NCBI GenBank assembly: GCA_017860335.1
Contig: JAFNAU010000099.1
Location: 1-7,145, forward strand
Reading direction: 5' to 3'
Length of the DNA stretch: 7,145 nucleotides
DNA from: Bacteroidota bacterium
Lineage (GTDB): Bacteria > Bacteroidota > Bacteroidia > Bacteroidales > Paludibacteraceae
Position 1 is the first letter of the stretch, and every line of letters starts with the position of its first letter. Under the pieces are notes generated by a model. The model worked only from the letters and a program-made list of their open reading frames with translations. It searched no databases and had not been told where the DNA came from. Positions 1-5,635 of this stretch are shown one piece after another. Both the position numbers and the translations under genes were made by a program.

Positions 1-93
1 CGGAGCTGAGCCGTCGGAGTTTATGGCTACGTTTTGGGCGAATGATACTACTGCGAATGATAGAGTGACAATAAGGCTTAAAAGTGCTTTCAT
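1..93 (-). CDS. Secreted protein, N-terminal 31 residues only (runs off the left edge)
   Basis: The minus strand opens with ATG at 93-91 and stays open to the window edge. The translation begins MKALLSLIVTLSFAVVSFAQ, a clear Sec signal peptide: one Lys, a hydrophobic core of about 15 residues, and a likely signal peptidase I site after SFA, leaving mature Gln20. The first mature residues (NVAINSDGSAP) resemble the opening seen in many secreted or tail-fibre-like Bacteroidota proteins, which often continue with a 'SAMLDV'-type stretch; that resemblance is from memory. The rest of the gene lies outside the window, so the function cannot be told. A TAnnTTTG box sits about 90 bases upstream, supporting this start. 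Gene reality is likely; the family is a guess. Confidence 0.65.
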   Translation of the reverse strand, partial: MKALLSLIVTLSFAVVSFAQNVAINSDGSAP

Positions 94-416
94 AATAAAA
101 ATATTTTATAGTTTATAGTACTCGAGATTTTTCTTACTAGCCAACTTCAACTTGAATTTAGCTAAAATAAAACAACTTTTCACAAAGTTAACTGGTTTTT
201 TTGTTTTATTTCTTGATTCAAATCAAAAAATTATAATAAAAGTGACCTTTTTTTCGATAGAATAGGTTTTATGACGTATGCGTGATAAAGTTTCGGGTGG
301 AATTTGCAGGCATGAAGCAATGTGTTTTTTTTTATGTTTTTACTTTTAAGCTTCATAGCATCGTTAATCATTGAATATGCTTTTTCAATATTTGATTTAT
401 TTTTTGTATGTCTTTT
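94..416. other. A/T-rich gap without a confident gene
   Basis: Between the left-edge gene and the decayed gene this stretch holds the promoter box at 183-190, a nine-T run at 325-333, a 7-bp inverted repeat (ATGAAGC 312-318 with GCTTCAT 350-356, 31-base loop) and a short direct repeat. One minus-strand frame, from ATG at 371 to TAA at 231, could encode 46 residues (it begins MINDAMKLKSKN and is Lys-rich). It has no recognisable motif and no clear ribosome-binding site. It is in phase with the 3' part of the decayed gene across that gene's TGA, so I do not call it a gene. Confidence 0.5.
183..190 (-). promoter_or_regulatory. Bacteroidota-type -7 promoter box for the left-edge secreted protein
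   Basis: Read on the minus strand this is TAACTTTG, an exact match to the Bacteroidota -7 consensus TAnnTTTG. No good TTTG -33 element is present at 19-21 bases. Transcription would start near 178, giving a leader of roughly 85 nt before the ATG at 93. The box lies in an A/T-rich region, so a chance match is possible. Confidence 0.4.
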
Positions 417-421
417 TCAAT
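376..421. repeat. Short near-perfect direct repeat at the 3' end of the decayed gene
   Basis: TATGCTTTTTCAAT (376-389) recurs as TATGTCTTTTTCAAT (407-421), differing by one inserted T, with 17 bases between copies. It overlaps the stop codon of the decayed gene at 417-419. It may be a slippage or duplication scar, or chance in A/T-rich DNA. Confidence 0.4.
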
Positions 422-1206
422 CCATTTCATTTCGTATTGATAATAAAGGGTTTACAAAACAATCCTGATTAAATAAGGAGTAATACAACCAAACGTACCC
501 TTCTTGTGTAAGTTGGTAATTATTAGAGTTTTTACTTTTTTTTATAGCTCCACGTTCTCTTAATTTTCGTAGTTCGTAGGCTATTTTTGCAGTTTTTGGA
601 TTTCCACTCATTTTTGCACGGATTTGTTTGTTTTTAAAACCGTAAACCACGTTTTTATCATCCAATAAAATACGAAAAAGTTCAACCTGTTCTTCCTTTC
701 GCAAATCAGGAGCAGCCACTCTAACACCCTTTTCTGCTACAATAGCTTTTTGATATTTCTGATATACATCATTTCCAATAGTTCGAATATCAATATCGGA
801 TAAAATATCAAAATAGCGGCTGTTGCTTGAGTCCATACCAGTAATATGCCTGCCAATGACAAGCTTGCTTTTTGAGCTTTAACCCGGGCAAATCCGGATT
901 GTTGATCGTGGTTTCGACTCTCAGCAAACAGCCGCTTTTATTATAACACTTTATGGAGTTTTTTTCCAACCAATGTTTGATACATGCCTGTACATGGTAC
1001 TTGTTTTGAGTACTCTTGCTGTTGTTCGCAGCTTTTGACAAACTGAATATTTCGGTCAACCTATCGGGTAGTCCGATGGAATGATGTTTTTGTAACAGGC
1101 GTTGAAAAAAGGAGGTTGCAAAATTTTCTGATTTGAAAATAATGTTGCTTGAAATTTCTGTTTGATGTGTAAACCAACGGTGTGGGAGAATAAAATAATG
1201 GATACG
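417..1206 (-). pseudogene. Decayed, frameshifted gene with the 'YNKSG..LRVETT' motif and a winged-helix-like C-terminus
   Basis: Two adjacent minus-strand frames together read like the C-terminal two-thirds of one protein. The upstream frame (1206-808) has no ATG in 133 codons. It contains WFTHQTEISSNIIFKS (about 1174-1127) and later IKCYNKSGCLLRVETTINNP, which match a family I remember as carrying 'YYW..DQAEYATDILFKS' and 'SIKMYDKxGxVLRIETTxND'. The downstream frame (836-417, 139 residues) supplies the continuation: SNSRYFDIL, then YGFKNKQIR and LRKLRERGAIKKSKNSNNYQLT, a helix-turn-helix/wing-like C-terminus. The frames overlap at 808-836, where one indel would join them. The N-terminus, expected to be roughly 150 residues or more, is not recognisable upstream. 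Family members are usually annotated hypothetical and some are linked to mobile DNA. I am confident that it is broken, less so about the role. Confidence 0.65.
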
Positions 1207-1519
1207 TTACAACAGTATCAAATCCTTCGTTTTCCTTAGTGTATTTGTTAGCCGTTATTAAGTTATTCATAGCGTCTTCGCTTTCTTTTTTTATGATAAT
1301 CTGAAGTAGTACTGCGAAATTGCATAAACAGTTCGAATTTAGTAAAAGAATCGCTGTACTTTCCTCTGTTCCACCGGATATGCACGATAAATGAATATTA
1401 ATCCGGAGGCTACGGAAGTCGTGAGAGTGAGAGTGCGATTGATAATTGTATCCATATATACAAAACCAGTTTAAAATCAGACTATCCGGCTCAACCTGTA
1501 TCATATTTTCTTAAAAAAT
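1207..1519. other. Gap of about 310 bases with no supportable gene
   Basis: A minus-strand frame from ATG at 1504 to a stop at 1061 is open for 147 codons. Its second half overlaps, out of frame, the motif-bearing part of the decayed gene, and its sequence (a run of alternating Ser-His, scattered Cys, no domain-like pattern) does not look like a real protein. Another minus frame carries a short basic tail (HKKRKRRRYE then stop, about 1299-1267). I recognise none of the fragments as the missing N-terminus of the decayed gene. The stretch is best read as scrambled or degenerate intergenic DNA. Confidence 0.5.
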
Positions 1520-1543
1520 CACAGAATGACTTGCTGCTCTGTG
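1520..1543. repeat. 6-bp dyad overlapping the lptB promoter
   Basis: CACAGA (1520-1525) and TCTGTG (1538-1543) form a perfect inverted repeat around a 12-base centre. Its right arm covers the position expected for the -33 element of the lptB promoter, so it could be an operator. Read on the minus strand the hairpin is followed directly by ATTTTTT, so it could instead act as a terminator for minus-strand transcription. Neither reading is proven, and a 6-bp dyad can arise by chance. Confidence 0.3.
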
Positions 1544-1571
1544 TTAATTCATTCAGAATTTTGTACTTTTG
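1540..1571 (+). promoter_or_regulatory. Bacteroidota promoter for lptB-rnz
   Basis: TACTTTTG at 1564-1571 matches the -7 consensus TAnnTTTG exactly. TGTG at 1540-1543 is a three-of-four match to the -33 TTTG, with 20 bases between. Transcription would begin near 1576, leaving a leader of about 20 nt before the lptB ATG at 1595. This also supports the upstream lptB start over the internal ATG at 1670. Confidence 0.55.
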
Positions 1572-1594
1572 CTCCATTAAAAATATTCAGCTAA

Positions 1595-2443
1595 ATGGAA
1601 GCAGACATCATACAGGAAAATTTTACCGAAATTGAAACAATAACAGAACTTGCACCGGAAACCAGATCCATGGTACTCCGCACCGAACATCTCTTTAAGA
1701 AATACGGCAAACGAACCGTTGTGAATGATGTATCGATACAAGTGCAGCAGGGCGAAATTGTGGGTTTGCTCGGTCCGAACGGAGCCGGAAAAACCACCAC
1801 GTTCTACATGACTACCGGACTGGTTACTCCCAATTCCGGAAAAATTTTCCTGGACGACGAGGAGATTACGGGGCTGCCGGTATTTCGCCGCGCACAGAAA
1901 GGCATCGGCTACCTGGCTCAGGAAGCTTCCGTCTTCCGCAAAATGACTGTAGAGGACAATATTAGTTCCATACTGGAAATGACCAAATTCAGCAAGGAGT
2001 ATCAGAAGGAAAAACTCGAAACGCTGATTGCTGAATTCAACCTCGGACACGTCCGCAAAAACATCGGCGACCGGCTTTCGGGCGGTGAACGGCGTCGTAC
2101 CGAGATAGCACGCTGTCTGGCCATTGAGCCCCACTTCATCATGCTCGATGAACCCTTCGCGGGCGTTGACCCCATTGCTGTGCAGGACATCCAGGATATT
2201 GTGTGGCAACTGAAAGATAAGAACATCGGAATCCTGATTACTGACCATAATGTGGACGAAACCCTGAGCATCACCGACCGTGCTTATATGCTTTTCGAGG
2301 GTAAAATCATGTTTCAGGGAACCTCCGAGGAACTTGCCGACAATCCCATCGTACGAGAAAAATACCTCGGACGCGACTTCAAACTGAAAGTAAAATCGAG
2401 AGTGGACACTGTCATCAATCCCAACATCGAAGGATTTGTCTGA
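1595..2443 (+). CDS. lptB: LptB, LPS-export ABC transporter ATP-binding protein
   Basis: LptB is the cytoplasmic ATPase that, with LptF and LptG, drives extraction of lipopolysaccharide from the inner membrane into the Lpt bridge. All ABC motifs are present in order in this 282-residue protein: Walker A GPNGAGKTT (60-68), Q-loop Gln109, signature LSGGERRR (161-168), Walker B FIMLDEP (181-187), D-loop AGVD (189-192) and switch His218. The LSGGERRRTEIARCLA stretch and the YLGRDFKL segment near the end are characteristic of LptB among ABC ATPases. It is longer than the roughly 240-residue E. coli protein: about 25 acidic residues precede MVLRTEHLF and about 18 follow YLGRDFKL. Starting at the internal Met26 (1670) would give a conventional N-terminus, but the promoter spacing and an open upstream frame favour 1595. 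It lies 40 bases before rnz in the same direction, probably co-transcribed. Confidence 0.93.
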   Translation: MEADIIQENFTEIETITELAPETRSMVLRTEHLFKKYGKRTVVNDVSIQVQQGEIVGLLGPNGAGKTTTFYMTTGLVTPNSGKIFLDDEEITGLPVFRRAQKGIGYLAQEASVFRKMTVEDNISSILEMTKFSKEYQKEKLETLIAEFNLGHVRKNIGDRLSGGERRRTEIARCLAIEPHFIMLDEPFAGVDPIAVQDIQDIVWQLKDKNIGILITDHNVDETLSITDRAYMLFEGKIMFQGTSEELADNPIVREKYLGRDFKLKVKSRVDTVINPNIEGFV

Positions 2444-2483
2444 AAAAGAAGACAAGTAACATTCGCCTTGAAACTCATCAGGA

Positions 2484-3395
2484 ATGAACGCAAAGCTTAC
2501 AATCATCGGGAGCGGCTCCGCATTGCCCACGAAAAACAATTTTCCGACTTCACAGTTGCTGGAATTCCGGAATAAACAGTTTCTGATTGATTGCGGCGAG
2601 GGTACTCAGATACGGATGCGGCAGATGAACCTCAAAAACAACCATATCGGTCATATTTTCATCTCGCATTTACACGGCGATCATTGCTTTGGGCTGATGG
2701 GTCTTATTTCATCCTTCGGAATGCTCAACCACACCTCCGACATACACATCCACGCGCATCCCGACCTGGAGAAACTCATGAAGCCGCAGCTAAAGTACTT
2801 CTGCGAACAGCTCCCCTTTCAGGTGATTTTCTGCCCGATCAATCCCGCTGTCAACGAAATTATTTTCGAGGACCGCACTGTTCAGGTTTCGTCCATTCCG
2901 CTAAAGCACAGAGTGCCCTGCTGCGGGTTTCTGTTTGAAGAGAAATCAAGCGACCGGCATATCATCCGCGAGATGATTGATTTTTACAAGATTCCCGTGT
3001 GGCAGATCGGGAAAATAAAACAGGGTGAAGATTTTACGACCGAAGAAGGCGAGCTTATTCCCAATGATAAACTGACACTTCCTCCTACCTCTCCCATCCG
3101 GTATGCTTACTGCTCCGATACCGCTTATACCGAAAAAATCATCCCCATTATCGAAGGGGTGGATCTGCTGTTCCACGAAGCCACCTTTATGGAAGATGAG
3201 TTATTCCGCGCCAAAGCCACTCAGCACTCCACCGCGCGGCAAGCAGCCGAGATTGCAAAAAAAGCAAATGTAAAAAAACTGATTATCGGTCACTACTCCG
3301 CCCGTTACAGCCACAAAACCGCCCTCCTCAATGAAGCCCGGCAAGTATTCGAACACACAGAACTGGGCGAAGACATGAAAAGCTACGAGTTCTGA
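2484..3395 (+). CDS. rnz: Ribonuclease Z, tRNA 3'-end processing endonuclease
   Basis: RNase Z is a metallo-beta-lactamase-fold zinc endonuclease that cuts tRNA precursors just after the discriminator base, leaving a 3' end ready for CCA. The 303-residue length is that of the short bacterial form (RNase Z-S). The metal ligands are visible: HLHGDH with His62, His64, Asp66 and His67; His142 (LKHRVPC); Asp212 (YCSDT); His270 (IIGHYSARY). The conserved His248 of the HST segment is also present. The region around 160-185 (IDFYKIPVWQIGKIKQGED) corresponds to the flexible arm that holds the tRNA elbow. The start at 2484 is preceded by AGGA, an unusually good ribosome-binding site for this phylum, and gives the normal family N-terminus. 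It is likely transcribed with lptB; no separate promoter box is evident in the 40-base gap. No abnormality is seen. Confidence 0.95.
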   Translation: MNAKLTIIGSGSALPTKNNFPTSQLLEFRNKQFLIDCGEGTQIRMRQMNLKNNHIGHIFISHLHGDHCFGLMGLISSFGMLNHTSDIHIHAHPDLEKLMKPQLKYFCEQLPFQVIFCPINPAVNEIIFEDRTVQVSSIPLKHRVPCCGFLFEEKSSDRHIIREMIDFYKIPVWQIGKIKQGEDFTTEEGELIPNDKLTLPPTSPIRYAYCSDTAYTEKIIPIIEGVDLLFHEATFMEDELFRAKATQHSTARQAAEIAKKANVKKLIIGHYSARYSHKTALLNEARQVFEHTELGEDMKSYEF

Positions 3396-3406
3396 CCCTG
3401 AAATTT

Positions 3407-3441
3407 AGAGTGCAAACTCTCGGGTTCACTTTATTCTTTTT
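3407..3441 (+). terminator. Weak hairpin plus T-rich tract after rnz
   Basis: AGAGT (3407-3411) and ACTCT (3416-3420) form a 5-bp stem closed by a GCAA tetraloop, a stable GNRA type. A T-rich stretch (TTTATTCTTTTT) follows, but only about 10 bases later. It lies between the convergent ends of rnz and sdaA, where termination is expected. The stem is short, so the call is tentative. Confidence 0.35.
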
Positions 3442-3497
3442 GCTCACAATTTTTTGAATGGCATGCAGAAAGATACAGTGATAACGGCTATTTCAAA

Positions 3498-4703
3498 TCA
3501 CAACTCTTCTGTTCTTCCGTATTTAGCCAGTCCGCCTTCAGCTGTTTCTTTATAGAGCGACGGTAAATCGTGTCCGGTATTACGCATGGTTTCCACCACT
3601 TTATCGAAACTGATAATATGTTTCCCGTCCGAAAGCATGGATTTGAGGTTGGCATCGAGCGCGCGGAGCGCGGCAAACGAATTCCGTTCGATGCAGGGTA
3701 TCTGAACCAGACCACATACCGGGTCACAGGTCAGCCCCAGGTGATGTTCCAGTCCCATCTCTGCCGCGTATTCTATCTGTTGCGGGCTTCCGCCGAATAT
3801 CTGACAGGCGGCAGCCGAAGCCATCGCGCAGGCTGATCCCACTTCACCCTGACATCCTACTTCGGCTCCCGAAATGGACGCGTTTTTCTTTATCACATTA
3901 CCAAACAAACCGGCTGTGGCAAGCGCCTGAAGGATATGACGGTCGGACATGGAATGGTTGAGCTTGAAATGATAGAGAATAGCCGGCAACACCCCCGAAG
4001 ACCCGCAGGTGGGAGCAGTAACCACTGTTCCTCCACTGGCATTCTGTTCTGACACCGCCATCGCGTATGCCATCACCAGGCAGCGGCTTTGCAGACTTTG
4101 CTTGTAACCTTTTGCCTTGATCCAGTACGAAGCAGCTTTCCGTCGCAATCCCAGTTCTCCGGGAAGTACACCGTCGGTTTCCAGTCCCTCGTGAATAGCG
4201 TTTTGCATCGTTTTCCAGACCTCATTCAGGTAATCCCAGATATCGCTGTTTTCTCTTTCGTTCACATACTCCCAGTACATCTGTCCGCGGCGTTCCACCC
4301 AGGGCATTATTTCACCGATTGTACTGTGTTCGAATATCTTCACTTCGTCAGCAGCCGTTTCTTCATCCATGATTTTTCCACCACCCACACTGTACACCAG
4401 CCAGTCTTTCAGCACCTTTCCCTCTGCGCCGAGAGCTTCAAATTTCATTCCGTTGGGATGAAACGGGAGTACAATTTCTGGAAGCCAGATGAATTCTACG
4501 GATTTTGGCAGTAATGATTCAGCAATAGCTACGTCGGTGAGGTGACCCTTGCCGGTAGCAGCCAGGCTGCCATATAAACTTACCCTGAATGATATGGCGG
4601 AAGGATTTTCGTTATTAAAACGTTCGGCGGCAAAACGGGGTCCCATCGTGTGGCTACTCGATGGTCCGTGACCGATTCTGTATATTTCCCTGACTGATTC
4701 CAT
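3498..4703 (-). CDS. sdaA: L-serine ammonia-lyase (serine dehydratase), single-chain [4Fe-4S] type
   Basis: The enzyme deaminates L-serine to pyruvate and ammonia using an oxygen-sensitive [4Fe-4S] cluster rather than pyridoxal phosphate. The 401-residue protein has the fused two-part structure: an N-terminal beta domain starting SVREIYRIGHGPSSSHTMGP (3-22), where GPSSSHTMGP is the family signature, and a C-terminal alpha domain with TAPTCGSSGVLPA (229-241), GCQGEVGSACAMA (283-295), TCDPVCGLVQIPCIERN (325-341). The likely cluster ligands are Cys284, Cys326 and Cys337; their spacing of 42 and 11 equals that of Cys343, Cys385 and Cys396 in the Legionella enzyme, as I recall it. It is shorter than E. 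coli SdaA (about 454), as is common in Bacteroidota. It stands alone on the minus strand with its own promoter box just upstream, converging on rnz and diverging from the lipoprotein gene. Confidence 0.95.
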   Translation of the reverse strand: MESVREIYRIGHGPSSSHTMGPRFAAERFNNENPSAISFRVSLYGSLAATGKGHLTDVAIAESLLPKSVEFIWLPEIVLPFHPNGMKFEALGAEGKVLKDWLVYSVGGGKIMDEETAADEVKIFEHSTIGEIMPWVERRGQMYWEYVNERENSDIWDYLNEVWKTMQNAIHEGLETDGVLPGELGLRRKAASYWIKAKGYKQSLQSRCLVMAYAMAVSEQNASGGTVVTAPTCGSSGVLPAILYHFKLNHSMSDRHILQALATAGLFGNVIKKNASISGAEVGCQGEVGSACAMASAAACQIFGGSPQQIEYAAEMGLEHHLGLTCDPVCGLVQIPCIERNSFAALRALDANLKSMLSDGKHIISFDKVVETMRNTGHDLPSLYKETAEGGLAKYGRTEEL

Positions 4704-4720
4704 AGTTACATTGTTTTATG

Positions 4721-4728
4721 CAAAGATA
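4721..4728 (-). promoter_or_regulatory. -7 promoter box for sdaA
   Basis: On the minus strand the sequence is TATCTTTG, an exact TAnnTTTG match 17 bases upstream of the sdaA ATG at 4703. Transcription would start near 4716 with a leader of only about 12 nt, so there is little room for leader-based control. No clear TTTG -33 element is seen at the usual distance. Confidence 0.5.
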
Positions 4729-4801
4729 ATAAAAAACACTTCCGTTCATGCATTGGTGCAGTGTCTTAATTTTATCCGGTGAAAGTTTTGCAGGTTTGAA
4801 C

Positions 4802-4831
4802 TTTGAAACTCAAAACCTTTTTATAAATTTG
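4802..4831 (+). promoter_or_regulatory. Promoter for the lipoprotein gene
   Basis: TTTG at 4802-4805 and TAAATTTG at 4824-4831 match both Bacteroidota elements, with an 18-base spacer. The start of transcription would be near 4836, about 25 nt before the ATG at 4861. It faces away from the sdaA promoter, so the 157-base gap holds two back-to-back promoters. Confidence 0.55.
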
Positions 4832-4860
4832 TCTTTCAAATCCATAAAAACGTAATACAT

Positions 4861-5481
4861 ATGAAAACAACTATTTTTAAAATCTCAGTGTTAATATTGA
4901 GTCTGTCGCCTATTGTTTTTTCGTGTTCCGATAAAGAAAACAACAGTCCAAATATTTCCAAAACAAAGGGCTCCGGAAACGTTCACTACGACAATACTAT
5001 AAATTCACTCAATGGAGGTGTACTTAAGATTAATTCTGCCGCACAAACTTATATCCTTTACGATTTAATTCTGTTTTCAACAAATTACAATTTTGATCTC
5101 AATACGGGAAAACTAACTCACGGTAACTTTTCACCACTTAATTATGTTAAATTCACCATTTGCCTATCAAAAACCACAGCAGATTTAAACGGAGATGGAA
5201 TTATCAACTCAAATGATATGTCAGCTTCCGATGTATCACTGCCTCTGGGAAAATACTCCTTTAACAATGCCTATGTAAATTTCACATTTACGGGAGGAGA
5301 ATTTTCAAAAAACGATCCTGCTACTAAATTACACATTATCCAATCAGGCACACTTGAAATCAAACACGAAAACAACCTGTATGCAATTAATTACGACGGT
5401 AAAGACACCGATGGTGTTTCACTATATTGTGACTATAAAGGTAAAATCGGTTTTGTGTATAATGGTAAATATATAAACTGA
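4861..5481 (+). CDS. Putative surface lipoprotein with one dockerin/EF-hand-type calcium loop, function unknown
   Basis: I do not recognise a named family. The 206-residue protein starts with a lipoprotein signal: MKTTIFK, a hydrophobic core (8-19) and a lipobox ending VFSC, giving lipidated Cys22. The next residues, SDKEN, fit the Ser-Asp-rich export signal that sends Bacteroidota lipoproteins to the cell surface. The rest looks beta-rich and Asn/Lys/Ser-rich. Residues 108-119 (DLNGDGIINSND) form an ideal 12-residue calcium loop: Asp108, Asn110, Asp112, Asn116 and Asp119 at positions 1, 3, 5, 9 and 12, as in one half of a type I dockerin. Dockerins need two such repeats, and no second one is present. 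Base composition is clearly more A/T-rich than lptB, rnz, sdaA or the DUF1015 gene, suggesting recent acquisition or a fast-evolving gene. It has its own promoter and no evident partner. Confidence 0.8.
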   Translation: MKTTIFKISVLILSLSPIVFSCSDKENNSPNISKTKGSGNVHYDNTINSLNGGVLKINSAAQTYILYDLILFSTNYNFDLNTGKLTHGNFSPLNYVKFTICLSKTTADLNGDGIINSNDMSASDVSLPLGKYSFNNAYVNFTFTGGEFSKNDPATKLHIIQSGTLEIKHENNLYAINYDGKDTDGVSLYCDYKGKIGFVYNGKYIN

Positions 5482-5593
5482 TAAAGTATATCTCCCTCAC
5501 CGTAGTAACAATCAACCTAAGATTAAAGATACAATTAATTACAAACTTCAGTTCTTTTTAAATTCTGAAAATAATTTATTCTTATATTTTTCG

Positions 5594-5601
5594 TAAATTT
5601 G
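5594..5601 (+). promoter_or_regulatory. -7 promoter box for the DUF1015 gene
   Basis: TAAATTTG matches TAnnTTTG exactly, 34 bases before the ATG at 5636. TAAATTTGTC here is identical to the start of the lipoprotein promoter at 4824. No good -33 element is seen. The leader would be about 30 nt and very A-rich, as usual in this phylum. Confidence 0.5.
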
Positions 5602-5635
5602 TCCAAATATTCATAATCCTAATTCATAATAAAAA

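Noticed and set aside
312..356. Inverted repeat ATGAAGC/GCTTCAT as a terminator
   Set aside because: The arms are only 7 bp with a 31-base loop, and the T run lies inside the loop, not after the stem.
231..371. 46-residue minus-strand frame (MINDAMKLKSKN...)
   Set aside because: It has no homology I recognise, no ribosome-binding signal and lies in A/T-rich DNA downstream of a decayed gene. It is noted in the gap entry only.
808..836. Programmed ribosomal frameshift joining the two frames of the decayed gene
   Set aside because: I see no slippery heptamer or following structure, and the upstream frame lacks any ATG start, so decay or a sequencing indel is the simpler reading.
1236..1260. 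Possible integron attC-like core (GTTAGCCGTTATTA on plus, near 1247-1260)
   Set aside because: GTTAGCC deviates from the GTTRRRY core, and no matching partner core, cassette gene or integrase is present.
1061..1504. Minus-strand open frame of 147 codons
   Set aside because: It overlaps, out of frame, the motif-bearing part of the decayed gene at 1061-1206, has a low-complexity Ser-His run and scattered Cys, and shows no domain-like pattern or promoter. It is likely a chance frame.
1577..2539. Long minus-strand open frame opposite lptB (320 codons)
   Set aside because: It is the antisense shadow of lptB, whose full set of ABC motifs shows which strand codes.
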